Source: Patescibacteria group bacterium (GTDB lineage Bacteria > Patescibacteriota > Minisyncoccia > Phycocordibacterales > UBA12079). Taken from it: 6,870 nt of DNA. The DNA lies in assembly GCA_018821685.1 (NCBI GenBank), contig JAHJLO010000031.1:1-6870 (forward strand), written 5' to 3'. The translations under genes were made by a program, and so were the position numbers. Shown one piece after another: positions 1 to 5,331 of the stretch. How positions within the stretch are numbered: the first letter of the stretch is position 1; each line of letters starts with the position of its first letter. The notes beneath the pieces are model-generated. The model made no database searches, was not told the DNA's origin, and saw only the letters and a list, made by a program, of their open reading frames with translations.

Positions 1-14
1 GAGGATGTTTATTT

Positions 15-122
15 ATGTCAAAAAAAATACAAATAAGTAAAAAACCAAATAAGTTGTTCGGTTTTTGTTGCCTGATCTTTTTACTGGTTGCGATATCTTT
101 TTTCGTTTATACGTATATTTGA
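15..122 (+). CDS. possible 35-residue single-pass membrane peptide
   Basis: A short frame opens with ATG after a GAGG at positions 1-4 (10-nt gap) and ends at TGA 120-122. The peptide has a lysine-rich start (MSKKIQISKKPNK) followed by about 20 hydrophobic residues from roughly residue 14 to 35, the layout of an inner-membrane peptide with a positive cytoplasmic end. It stops right at the end of the hydrophobic stretch. After the TGA the same frame adds only six codons before TAA. No family is recognised. It could be a genuine small membrane protein, the broken 5' end of a longer exported protein, or chance. Only 14 bases upstream are visible, so its promoter cannot be judged. Confidence 0.4.
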   Translation: MSKKIQISKKPNKLFGFCCLIFLLVAISFFVYTYI

Positions 123-221
123 GAAACTCCAATAGTAAAATAAGTTACGACTCAACTTTTTATTGTCCCTTTGGTGTCACGGGTAAAAACTTTGCTTCTC
201 TTTGGTTTTTGGTAAAAAACA

Positions 222-257
222 AAAAACCGCTTGTTGCTTTCGCGATAAGCGGTTTTT
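222..257 (-). terminator. terminator of the pyrophosphatase gene
   Basis: An 11-bp stem (222-232 pairing with 247-257, core ACCGCTT/AAGCGGT) with a 14-nt loop is followed on the minus strand by T6-G-T6. It begins 23 bases past the ppaC stop codon. The plus-strand T-run is shorter, so the minus-strand direction fits best. Confidence 0.85.
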
Positions 258-279
258 CTCGTAATTTGTAGTTTTTTAT

Positions 280-1203
280 CTATTTTTTAAAATACTCTTC
301 AAATTTAGGCACGATTTGTTTTTTTCTTGAGATTAAGTTGTCTACGAATAGAACCCCTTCTTGGTTTTCTGCATCGAATATTTTTGAAAACATTTCTGTT
401 TCCTCATCCCCTGAAGTAAGGGTGTAGCTTTTTTCTTCTAAAATATCAATGATTGAGAAAAATACCCCTGCTAAACCATCTTTTCCTTTTATTTCTTTCA
501 TTTTTTCAACCAGCTCTTCTTTTCGATTTAAACCGTAATCTTTACTGGTTGTTTCCATTACTCCAAGCCCATAATTTTCACCACCAAATTCAAAAATTTT
601 ATAATCTAATTTAACAACTTCTTCAATGGGCATATCTCCCAAATCACTTTTTGCACTAAACATTTCTAAACTAAATTTTTCTAAATCTTCAATTTGAGCA
701 ATTTCGTTCAGTTTTTCAACTAAGTCCCTGTCTGTTTGAGTGGTAGTAGGGGAGCGGAAGAAAAGAGTATCAGAAATAATTCCAGCAATAAGTAGGGAAG
801 CGTTTGTTTTTGATAATTCAGCTCCATTTTCAAAATATTTTTTAGCGATAATTGAACAAGATGAACCTAGTGGTTCAATGTAGATTGAAATAGGTTTGTC
901 TGTTTCAATTTTAACTTTATGGTGGTCAATAATTTCAACAATATCTAAATCTTTTAGGTTGGAAATTGATTGACCTTCTTCGTTGTGGTCTAAAAGAATA
1001 ATTTCTGAATCTTTTGGAAGTTCGTGAACGTGGTCTGGGGCTATTACTTTAAATTTTTCAAAAATAAATTTTGTTTCGTTGTTTAAATGACCCAAAGCGT
1101 AAGCTTTAGCTTCAACACCTTTTTGAGTTAAAAAGTCTTCATAAACAATGGCTGAAGCGATTGTGTCGGTGTCGGGGTTTAAATGACCTATTATATGACG
1201 CAT
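280..1203 (-). CDS. ppaC: manganese-dependent (family II) inorganic pyrophosphatase, DHH/DHHA2
   Basis: Hydrolyses pyrophosphate to two phosphates in the cytoplasm, pulling biosynthetic reactions forward. Numbered from the proposed start, the DHH domain shows GHLNPDTD (H7, D11, D13), LLDHN (D72), the signature DHH (D93-H94-H95), GSSCSI near 113-118 and ISDT (D145). The DHHA2 domain ends in SRKKQIVP (R293, K294), the substrate-binding basic pair of the family. All expected metal ligands are present. The length of 307 residues matches the family. The frame stays open upstream to an ATG at 1312-1314, giving 344 residues, but those 37 extra residues have no counterpart in the family, where the GHxNPDTD motif lies a few residues from the N-terminus. 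I therefore choose the ATG at 1201-1203. It has no Shine-Dalgarno. The stop is TAG. Confidence 0.93.
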   Translation of the reverse strand: MRHIIGHLNPDTDTIASAIVYEDFLTQKGVEAKAYALGHLNNETKFIFEKFKVIAPDHVHELPKDSEIILLDHNEEGQSISNLKDLDIVEIIDHHKVKIETDKPISIYIEPLGSSCSIIAKKYFENGAELSKTNASLLIAGIISDTLFFRSPTTTQTDRDLVEKLNEIAQIEDLEKFSLEMFSAKSDLGDMPIEEVVKLDYKIFEFGGENYGLGVMETTSKDYGLNRKEELVEKMKEIKGKDGLAGVFFSIIDILEEKSYTLTSGDEETEMFSKIFDAENQEGVLFVDNLISRKKQIVPKFEEYFKK

Positions 1204-1246
1204 AATATTATAAATTCCAAAATTAGCGAATTTCTTTGTCGGTTTC

Positions 1247-1295
1247 GGAAAAAATATTTTCACCGTATCTGAAATACGCCTCAAATATTTTTTCC
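1247..1295 (-). promoter_or_regulatory. structured leader of ppaC (13-bp inverted repeat with inner hairpin)
   Basis: Two perfect 13-bp arms (1247-1259 and 1283-1295, GGAAAAAATATTT and its complement) enclose 23 nt that contain a second small stem (CGTAT 1264-1268 with ATACG 1274-1278, 5-nt loop). In the minus-strand RNA this folds as nested hairpins about 45 nt before the preferred ppaC start. It does not match a riboswitch class I know. The arms are mostly A/T, so the inner stem and the exact length of the outer arms are the main evidence. Confidence 0.4.
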
Positions 1296-1304
1296 TCACC
1301 TCCT
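1296..1304 (-). promoter_or_regulatory. near-perfect Shine-Dalgarno without a well-placed start
   Basis: The minus strand reads AGGAGGTGA, a full complement to the usual 16S 3' end. It lies inside the optional N-terminal extension of ppaC, 8 codon-bases after the ATG at 1312-1314. The only in-frame start downstream within reach is a TTG at 1282-1284, 14 nt from AGGAGG, which is too far for normal spacing. It abuts the inverted repeat at 1247-1295. Confidence 0.45.
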
Positions 1305-1345
1305 CGAACTTCATCTAATTTGTGAAATTTCTAGAAGTTAGGTTT

Positions 1346-1373
1346 TTAATATCAAAAGCATATCAATTTTGAA
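1346..1373 (-). promoter_or_regulatory. candidate promoter for ppaC
   Basis: On the minus strand TTCAAA (1368-1373), a 16-nt spacer and TATTAA (1346-1351) with an upstream TG (extended -10) are seen. Transcription would start near 1340 and give a leader of about 135 nt containing the hairpins. It lies back to back with the stronger plus-strand promoter at 1389-1417. Confidence 0.3.
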
Positions 1374-1388
1374 GAGAAGTATAAAGGG

Positions 1389-1417
1389 TTGACATTATAT
1401 TTTATTGATGTTAATAT
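1389..1417 (+). promoter_or_regulatory. sigma70-type promoter of the 118-residue gene
   Basis: Consensus TTGACA (1389-1394), a 17-nt spacer and TAATAT (1412-1417) preceded by TGT, an extended -10. The expected start near 1424 gives a leader of about 50 nt. This is one of the two best promoters in the window. Confidence 0.7.
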
Positions 1418-1464
1418 TTAAAATAGAGTAAGTAATTTGTTTTTCACTTAAATAAATAAAAAAA

Positions 1465-1469
1465 AGGGG
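1465..1469 (+). promoter_or_regulatory. ribosome-binding site AGGGG
   Basis: AGGGG sits 5 nt before the ATG at 1475, in an otherwise A-only stretch. It fixes that start. It is notable because the minus-strand neighbours have no such site. Confidence 0.7.
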
Positions 1470-1474
1470 AAAAA

Positions 1475-1831
1475 ATGAAAATTAAAAATGTTGATAAAAA
1501 AAGTGACGCCGTTAGTGTTTTGAGAGACGCGGCTGTGATCATCTCAAAAGGTTGGAAATATGGAGAGGGGTCTCATTATGAAAAACTCTGTAATAAGATA
1601 GCAGAGGATCTCCACAATAGTAAGCTTCCAGAAGAAGTAAGGTTTGAAATTAGTCAACGTGGTGGCTCGGTTAGCCTGATTACTAATGGCAAGGCGATTA
1701 AGCTCCACTCTATTTTTTACGATACATTTAGTGGTAGTTGTTATGGTAATTGCGGGAGATACTGTGATGAGTATTATAGAGAATTCTCTATCCGACTCAA
1801 GGTCGCCGAGGAATTCTTAAGTTTTAAGTAA
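1475..1831 (+). CDS. uncharacterised 118-residue protein with a C-x3-C-x3-C motif
   Basis: I do not recognise this protein. It is soluble in appearance, with no signal peptide or membrane segment. The N-terminal part (about 11-55) looks helical and amphipathic, the middle (55-83) looks like beta strands (RFEISQRGGSVSLITNGKAI), and a tyrosine/glycine-rich stretch carries C89, C93 and C97 (CYGNCGRYC), followed by a closing helix. C39 and H34 could add ligands, so metal binding is possible but unproven. It is the only convincing gene on the plus strand, with its own promoter, ribosome-binding site and terminator. Hand counting gives 125 G/C in 300 bases (1501-1800, 42%) against 37 in 120 (31%) for 3001-3120 in trigger factor, so codon use differs from neighbours. 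This suggests a gene acquired by transfer, which is an inference. Confidence 0.8.
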   Translation: MKIKNVDKKSDAVSVLRDAAVIISKGWKYGEGSHYEKLCNKIAEDLHNSKLPEEVRFEISQRGGSVSLITNGKAIKLHSIFYDTFSGSCYGNCGRYCDEYYREFSIRLKVAEEFLSFK

Positions 1832-1847
1832 AGATAAAGGTGAAGAT

Positions 1848-1881
1848 AAACCGTCGCTGGTTGTCACAGCGACGGTTTTTT
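1848..1881 (+). terminator. terminator of the 118-residue gene
   Basis: A GC-rich 9-bp stem CCGTCGCTG (1851-1859) with CAGCGACGG (1867-1875), extended by three A-T pairs, a 7-nt loop, then a T6 run. It starts 17 bases after the stop codon. Confidence 0.92.
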
Positions 1882-1930
1882 AGTTTCTTAATTCTTTAAT
1901 TATAAATCTAGCTAATAAAATTAAACTAAA

Positions 1931-1960
1931 AAATCCTAGACGCCGGGCGTCTAGGATTTT
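1931..1960 (-). terminator. terminator of clpP
   Basis: A strong hairpin made of AAATCCTAGAC (1931-1941) with GTCTAGGATTT (1949-1959); the central bases GCCGGGC can pair further. On the minus strand it is followed by a T6 run. It lies 7 bases after the clpP stop. With the terminator at 1848-1881 it insulates two convergent genes. Confidence 0.9.
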
Positions 1961-1966
1961 AGTAGG

Positions 1967-2548
1967 TTATTTTTTTGGCTTGATTACCTGATCAACAATT
2001 CCGTATTTCTTTGCTTCATCGGCTGACATCCAATAATCTCGATCGCTATCTTTTTCAATCTGAGCTTTTGATTTACCTGTTGATTTTGCTAACATTTCAT
2101 ACAACTTATTCTTTAGGGAAATAATATGTTTAGCTGTAATTTCAATATCTGATGCTTGACCCTCAACTCCTGTGAGTGGTTGGTGTATCATAACTTCAGC
2201 ATTTGGTAGTGAATATCTTTTTCCTTTTGCTCCCTGTGAAAGAATAACCGCTCCCATCGATGCTGACATTCCCATACAAACAGTAGAAATATCTGGTTTA
2301 ATGTGGTTCATTGTATCGATAATTGCTAAACCAGATTGAATTTGTCCTCCGGGGGAGTTTACGTAAAGGATGATGTCTTTTTTAGGGTCTTCTGATTCAA
2401 GAAATAGTAGTTGAGCAATAACAATATTTGCCATATAGTCATCAATAGCACCACCTATAAAAATAATTCTATCTTTAAGTAGGCGAGAATAAATATCGTA
2501 GGCTCTTTCTCCTGATTGTGATTTTTCTATAACTGTTGGAATTAACAT
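1967..2548 (-). CDS. clpP: ATP-dependent Clp protease proteolytic subunit
   Basis: Serine protease that forms the two-ring, fourteen-subunit ClpP barrel and degrades proteins fed by ClpX or another Clp ATPase. The sequence is a full-length 193-residue ClpP starting MLIPTVIEK, with essentially no propeptide. The catalytic triad is intact: S97 in GMSASMGA, H122 in MIHQP and D171 in DRDYWM. NSPGG (64-68) is the glycine-rich substrate-binding turn, and FIGGAID (30-36) is the usual N-terminal strand. No clpX lies in the window. The gene has its own terminator. No Shine-Dalgarno precedes the ATG, only an A/T-rich leader. Upstream are a 24-nt palindrome and heptamer repeats that may matter for control. 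I found no CtsR-type or CIRCE-type operator. Confidence 0.97.
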   Translation of the reverse strand: MLIPTVIEKSQSGERAYDIYSRLLKDRIIFIGGAIDDYMANIVIAQLLFLESEDPKKDIILYVNSPGGQIQSGLAIIDTMNHIKPDISTVCMGMSASMGAVILSQGAKGKRYSLPNAEVMIHQPLTGVEGQASDIEITAKHIISLKNKLYEMLAKSTGKSKAQIEKDSDRDYWMSADEAKKYGIVDQVIKPKK

Positions 2549-2556
2549 ATTTTTTA

Positions 2557-2577
2557 AGTTTACAGTTTACAAATGAC
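2557..2577. repeat. heptamer repeat array, left copy
   Basis: Two exact tandem AGTTTAC units (2557-2563, 2564-2570) followed by the variant AAATGAC (2571-2577), 9 bases upstream of the clpP start codon. It matches the right-hand array at 2693-2720 in inverted orientation at 18 of 21 positions. Confidence 0.6.
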
Positions 2578-2597
2578 AATTTATTAATGAATTGTCA
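2574..2597. promoter_or_regulatory. 24-nt palindrome upstream of clpP, possible operator
   Basis: TGACAATT (2574-2581) and AATTGTCA (2590-2597) are perfect 8-nt arms. The 8 nt between them are themselves symmetric apart from one mismatched pair. It lies 26-49 nt upstream of the clpP start, where a repressor site could sit. On the minus strand one arm is part of a TTGACA, but no -10 follows at proper spacing. Confidence 0.4.
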
Positions 2598-2662
2598 ATC
2601 TTTTAATAATTGATATTAGAAATATAACAAATTTTCAGGTTTTCAACAATGTTTTTAAAAGC

Positions 2663-2690
2663 AAAAATCGCCCAGAGGGCGATTTTTTTT
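2663..2690 (-). terminator. terminator of tig, probably bidirectional
   Basis: Stem AAAAATCGCCC (2663-2673) with GGGCGATTTTT (2677-2687) and a 3-nt AGA loop. The minus strand has T5-GC-T4 after it, the plus strand T8. It lies about 60 bases past the tig stop, between the two heptamer arrays. Confidence 0.85.
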
Positions 2691-2692
2691 CT

Positions 2693-2720
2693 GTAAACTG
2701 GCATCTGTAAACTGCAAACT
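2693..2720. repeat. heptamer repeat array, right copy
   Basis: Four consecutive 7-nt units on the plus strand: GTAAACT, GGCATCT, GTAAACT and GCAAACT. Read on the minus strand these are AGTTTGC, AGTTTAC, AGATGCC and AGTTTAC, the same family as the array at 2557-2577. It follows the T-run of the terminator directly. Confidence 0.6.
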
Positions 2721-2752
2721 CTCGTCATTAAAATTCTCTTGTATGAATCAAG

Positions 2753-3796
2753 TTATTTTTGGTCTTCTAATAATTTAAACACTTCTTCATTTGTTAACAT
2801 CATTCTTACATAAACATCCACATTTTCTTTTTTAGCATCTTTATATTGAGCCATGATAACATCAACATTTTTCTGAACCTCATCTTCTTGAGGATTGATT
2901 TTTTCTTCTGTTGAGATTTTACTTAAAACTAGTTGTGATTTAACTCTAGTTTCAGCATCAGGTCTCCATTCTTTCTTTAAATCGTCCTCAGTTTTTTTGA
3001 TACTTTCAAGGTATTTATCAAATTGTAGTCCCATTCTCGAAATGTTGTCATTCATTTCAGCCAACATTTTTCTTAATTCTGCCTCAACCAACAATTCTGG
3101 TAATTCAATTTTTGAATCTTTTACTATTGCATTAAGAATTTCCATTCTTTTCTTTTCTTTAGCTCGATGTTCTTTTTCGTGCTTGATATTTTCTTTTAGT
3201 TTTGTTTTAAAATCTGCAACATCTTTAAAATCCCCTATTTTTTTAACAAGCTCATCCGTTAATTCAGGTAATTCATCCTTATCTTTTTCTAAATCTTTTT
3301 CCGTAACTTTTTCACCATCTTTCTTTACATGTTTTTGGGATTTTCGAATTTGCTCAATTGTTTGCTTTAGTTCTTCTTCTGTAACCTCTACAGAATCTTC
3401 TTTTTTAGCCATTTCTTTTTTAGCTATGTTTTTGTAGTCGGGTAGAGTTATTTCAGGCATAACTGTCAACTTAATTTTAAACTCCATAGGGTTATCATTG
3501 GCGAGTTTAGTAATACTTACCTGGGGAGAACTTATAGGGTTAATTTTATTTCCTAAAATAATATCAGGGTAAGCCATTTGTAATGCCAATTCTCCCATTT
3601 CATTGAGAATAGCCATTTCTCCAATCTTTTCTATAATAATTTTTTCAGGAACTTTTCCTTCTCTGAAACCGTCTATTTTTAAATGAGCTCCTACTTTTTT
3701 AATAGCTTGTTCACGGTGCTTATTTAAATCTTCAAAAGCGATAGAACCTGTGATTTCAATTTCTGAATTTTTTAATTTTTCTATTTTTATATCCAT
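2753..3796 (-). CDS. tig: trigger factor lacking the PPIase domain
   Basis: Ribosome-bound chaperone that shields nascent chains at the exit tunnel. The ribosome-binding domain (about 1-112) carries the signature loop GFREGKVP at 43-50. The usual bridge VMPEITLPDY follows at 112-121. EVTEEELKQTIEQIRKSQ (137-154) is the helix that normally leads into the FKBP-like prolyl isomerase domain. Instead only a short Lys/Asp/Glu-rich linker (155-177) follows, and the sequence goes straight to ELPELTDELVKKIGDF (175-190), the start of the C-terminal substrate cradle, which runs to the end. At 347 residues it is roughly 80-100 shorter than the usual trigger factor, and the loss is clean and in frame. It should keep ribosome binding and holding activity but not isomerase activity (inference). 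No Shine-Dalgarno; stop TAA. Confidence 0.93.
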   Translation of the reverse strand: MDIKIEKLKNSEIEITGSIAFEDLNKHREQAIKKVGAHLKIDGFREGKVPEKIIIEKIGEMAILNEMGELALQMAYPDIILGNKINPISSPQVSITKLANDNPMEFKIKLTVMPEITLPDYKNIAKKEMAKKEDSVEVTEEELKQTIEQIRKSQKHVKKDGEKVTEKDLEKDKDELPELTDELVKKIGDFKDVADFKTKLKENIKHEKEHRAKEKKRMEILNAIVKDSKIELPELLVEAELRKMLAEMNDNISRMGLQFDKYLESIKKTEDDLKKEWRPDAETRVKSQLVLSKISTEEKINPQEDEVQKNVDVIMAQYKDAKKENVDVYVRMMLTNEEVFKLLEDQK

Positions 3797-3858
3797 AAAG
3801 AAAGGGTTTTGTTAGATTTTTAAAATTGTAATTTATTTACTTTTACTTAAGGTTCTAT

Positions 3859-3888
3859 ACTATACAAAATAAACAAAAAAGTCCACAA
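3859..3888 (-). promoter_or_regulatory. promoter of tig
   Basis: TTGTGG (3883-3888), an 18-nt spacer and TATAGT (3859-3864) on the minus strand, giving a leader of about 55 nt. The spacer contains one copy of the 14-bp direct repeat, and the 40-bp palindrome begins 3 bases upstream of the -35. Confidence 0.5.
3867..3880. repeat. 14-bp direct repeat, copy 1
   Basis: AAATAAACAAAAAA, followed by GT and CCACA. The identical 14-mer occurs at 3932-3945, followed directly by CCACA. The two copies bracket the palindrome at 3892-3931. The low complexity lowers its weight, but the shared CCACA adds to it. Confidence 0.5.
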
Positions 3889-3891
3889 ATC

Positions 3892-3931
3892 CACCTAGCT
3901 TTTTAAAATCTAGATTTTAAAAAGCTAGGTG
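3892..3931. repeat. perfect 40-bp palindrome
   Basis: Bases 3892-3911 and 3912-3931 are exact reverse complements with no spacer. The arms start CACCTAGC and the centre is TCTAGA. It can form a 20-bp cruciform or a long RNA hairpin with the central bases as loop. It is not followed by a T-run adjacent to the stem on either strand (the nearest on the minus strand is about 11 bases on), so it is not a typical terminator. The true terminator of the upstream gene is the separate hairpin at 3941-3976. Confidence 0.9.
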
Positions 3932-3945
3932 AAATAAACAAAAAA
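3932..3945. repeat. 14-bp direct repeat, copy 2
   Basis: Second AAATAAACAAAAAA, abutting the right edge of the palindrome. Its last A's and the following CCACA form one arm of the adjacent terminator. Confidence 0.5.
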
Positions 3946-3976
3946 CCACATTTTACCGAAGTAAAATGTGGTTTTT
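3941..3976 (-). terminator. terminator of the 102-residue gene, UUCG loop
   Basis: A perfect 16-bp stem (3941-3956 with 3961-3976) with a 4-nt loop. In the minus-strand RNA the loop reads C-UUCG-G, the exceptionally stable tetraloop, and the stem ends in five T's continuing into TTG. It begins 13 bases after the stop codon. Confidence 0.92.
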
Positions 3977-3989
3977 GCATAGTTTTGAA

Positions 3990-4298
3990 TTATTGAGCTA
4001 ATTCGTCTTCGATTCCTGCTAAGTCAGCTTCTAATTCAGCAGCTGTTGCGTCAACTTCTGCTAAGTCAGCTTCTAGTCCAGCAACTACTTCTTCTTCAGA
4101 TGTTGTTGCTTCGTCAACTCCGTTAGTATCTAATTTCTGACCCCAGAAATAAAATCCTCCTAAGATGATGATAATAACAACAATGATTATCCCTACGATT
4201 GATCCTGTTGATTTTTGTCCTGCAGCTTCTGCTGAAGGTGTTGTTTTAGGAGTTACTTGATTTTCCTGATTCCCCATGTCCATATTGTTTTCTTCCAT
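3990..4298 (-). CDS. small single-pass membrane protein with acidic coiled-coil tail
   Basis: Function unknown. A polar 32-residue N-terminus rich in Asn, Gln and Thr is followed by one strongly hydrophobic segment (about 33-52, SIVGIIIVVIIIILGGFYFW) and an acidic C-terminal part (58-102). The tail contains a 14-residue near-repeat, LEADLAEVDATAAE then LEADLAGIEDELA, equal to two heptads with Leu/Ala at core positions, so a short coiled coil is likely. The DNA shows the same repeat: 18 identical bases at 4016-4033 and 4058-4075. With no cleavage site, the hydrophobic segment should act as an anchor. The gene has its own promoter and terminator and follows the exported coiled-coil gene on the same strand, so both may act in the envelope. 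I recall similar short anchored proteins in Parcubacteria, which is memory and not a search. Confidence 0.85.
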   Translation of the reverse strand: MEENNMDMGNQENQVTPKTTPSAEAAGQKSTGSIVGIIIVVIIIILGGFYFWGQKLDTNGVDEATTSEEEVVAGLEADLAEVDATAAELEADLAGIEDELAQ

Positions 4299-4361
4299 GA
4301 TATTTTTTGTTAATTTTAAATAGTAAAACTTAAAATTGATTATTTATTAATTATTAATGGT

Positions 4362-4390
4362 ATTTTATATGAATAAAATTATTTATTCAA
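4362..4390 (-). promoter_or_regulatory. promoter of the 102-residue gene
   Basis: TTGAAT (4385-4390), a 17-nt spacer and TAAAAT (4362-4367) on the minus strand, giving a leader of about 55 nt. An A/T-only inverted repeat (GAATAAA 4371-4377 with TTTATTC 4382-4388) lies over the spacer and -35; in such AT-rich DNA it may be chance. Confidence 0.6.
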
Positions 4391-4408
4391 GTTGACTTAT
4401 CCCCTAAA

Positions 4409-5296
4409 CTAGTTTGTTGCTTCTGTTGTCGTCGCGTCCTCACTTTCTCCTTCGTCCGTATTTTCTTTCTCCTCGGTGTTTTCTGGGTTTTCTGCAGGGG
4501 TTGTTGTTTCTTGCCCTACAGTTGCTCGAGTTTTAATTGAGGCTTTAATCGCTGTTATTACTTCAACTAAACTTTGATGAGCTGCTCTAATTGCTTCTTT
4601 CGCTGGAGTTGTTAGTTCTCGTGCTTTTTGGAATGAATCTGAAGGATTTTCTGATTCCAAAACTGCGTCTAAGGCTTCTCCCATCTCTTGAATTCTTGTT
4701 CGAGCTTCTTCTATTTTTGTTTGAACATTATCCATAAGAGTTGTTGCCTCTGTCATATCGAATCCTTTTTCTGTCATATCTTCCATTCTTGATCTTATTT
4801 TTTCTTTTAGTTCGCTTATTCTATCTATAACTTTTTCGAAGTTTTCAACAGCTTTCTTGTTTTGCTTTTCTACTAATTCTTTTCTTTGGGCGCTTAGTTT
4901 TTCTTTAACTAATTCTCGTTGCTCTCGAATTCTATTTTGAGTTGAACTTGCAATGTTATTTTTTGTTGAAGTTGCTATTCTGTTTTGAATTCTATTTTGT
5001 GTTGAACTCGCGATGTTCTTTGTTTTTGTTTGAATCTGAGCTTTTGACTCTTGGTATTTATTTTGCAATGCCTCCAGTCTTTCTTGGTATTGCTCTTTGA
5101 GGGTATTTTTCCTTTGGATTTCGTTTTCTATTGGTTTACGAGGGATTGTTGTTGTGGAAACACCGCTTTTTCTTTGCATTAATTGAGCAGGAGAAACCTC
5201 GTTTAAGTCGTTTTCTTCTTCCTCGGCTGAAACATAAATTGTTCCGAGAAACAAGAAAGAAAAAATCACAAGAGATGTAAGTAATTTTTTGTTCAT
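4409..5296 (-). CDS. exported coiled-coil protein, function unknown
   Basis: A classical signal peptide is visible: MNKK, a hydrophobic core at 5-22, and V-S-A at 22-24 as a likely signal peptidase I site before EEEEN. The mature part is long, charged and helical. A linker with Thr/Pro (44-56) precedes a Lys/Gln/Glu-rich coiled coil (57-215), with further helices at about 220-258 (AREL to IKAS). The last 35 residues are an acidic Thr/Glu tail. IASSTQNRI occurs twice (95-103 and 115-123), 20 residues apart. No cysteine, enzyme motif or anchor is seen. I recall similar secreted coiled-coil proteins in Parcubacteria, but no function is known to me. It has a strong promoter but no obvious terminator, so some transcripts may run into the 102-residue gene 110 bases downstream. 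The stop is TAG. Confidence 0.88.
   Translation of the reverse strand: MNKKLLTSLVIFSFLFLGTIYVSAEEEENDLNEVSPAQLMQRKSGVSTTTIPRKPIENEIQRKNTLKEQYQERLEALQNKYQESKAQIQTKTKNIASSTQNRIQNRIATSTKNNIASSTQNRIREQRELVKEKLSAQRKELVEKQNKKAVENFEKVIDRISELKEKIRSRMEDMTEKGFDMTEATTLMDNVQTKIEEARTRIQEMGEALDAVLESENPSDSFQKARELTTPAKEAIRAAHQSLVEVITAIKASIKTRATVGQETTTPAENPENTEEKENTDEGESEDATTTEATN
4928..5014 (-). repeat. in-gene repeat coding IASSTQNRI twice
   Basis: Two 27-base copies (4928-4954 and 4988-5014), 60 bases apart, differ at a few third positions but encode the same nine residues. Silent differences with identical protein suggest either selection on the motif or an old duplication. Confidence 0.6.
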
Positions 5297-5331
5297 AATG
5301 GTTTTTTGTTATTTTTAATTTAAGTTAAATA

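Noticed and set aside
120..122. UGA recoded as glycine, as in Gracilibacteria/Absconditabacteria
   Set aside because: All seven main genes are full length without in-frame TGA, so there is no sign of recoding. One TGA in a doubtful small frame is not evidence.
65..271. 68-codon plus-strand frame overlapping the small peptide
   Set aside because: It runs through the ppaC terminator hairpin, has no start signals and no recognisable domain. A frameshift joining it to the peptide at 15-122 cannot be supported.
1201..1220. TATAAT just before the ppaC ATG as a leaderless promoter
   Set aside because: No -35 at useful spacing and the region is A/T only; too weak to list.
1204..1340. Fluoride riboswitch in front of ppaC
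   Set aside because: Pyrophosphatase genes are known targets of that class, but its conserved core and pseudoknot pattern cannot be found in this leader.
2549..2660. Promoter for clpP
   Set aside because: TTGACA and several -10-like hexamers occur, but no pair has acceptable spacing, so no specific promoter is called.
2895..3437. Open plus-strand frame of 180 codons opposite tig
   Set aside because: Ser/Phe-rich shadow of the Lys/Glu-rich trigger factor on the other strand, with no start signals. The tig frame has clear family motifs.
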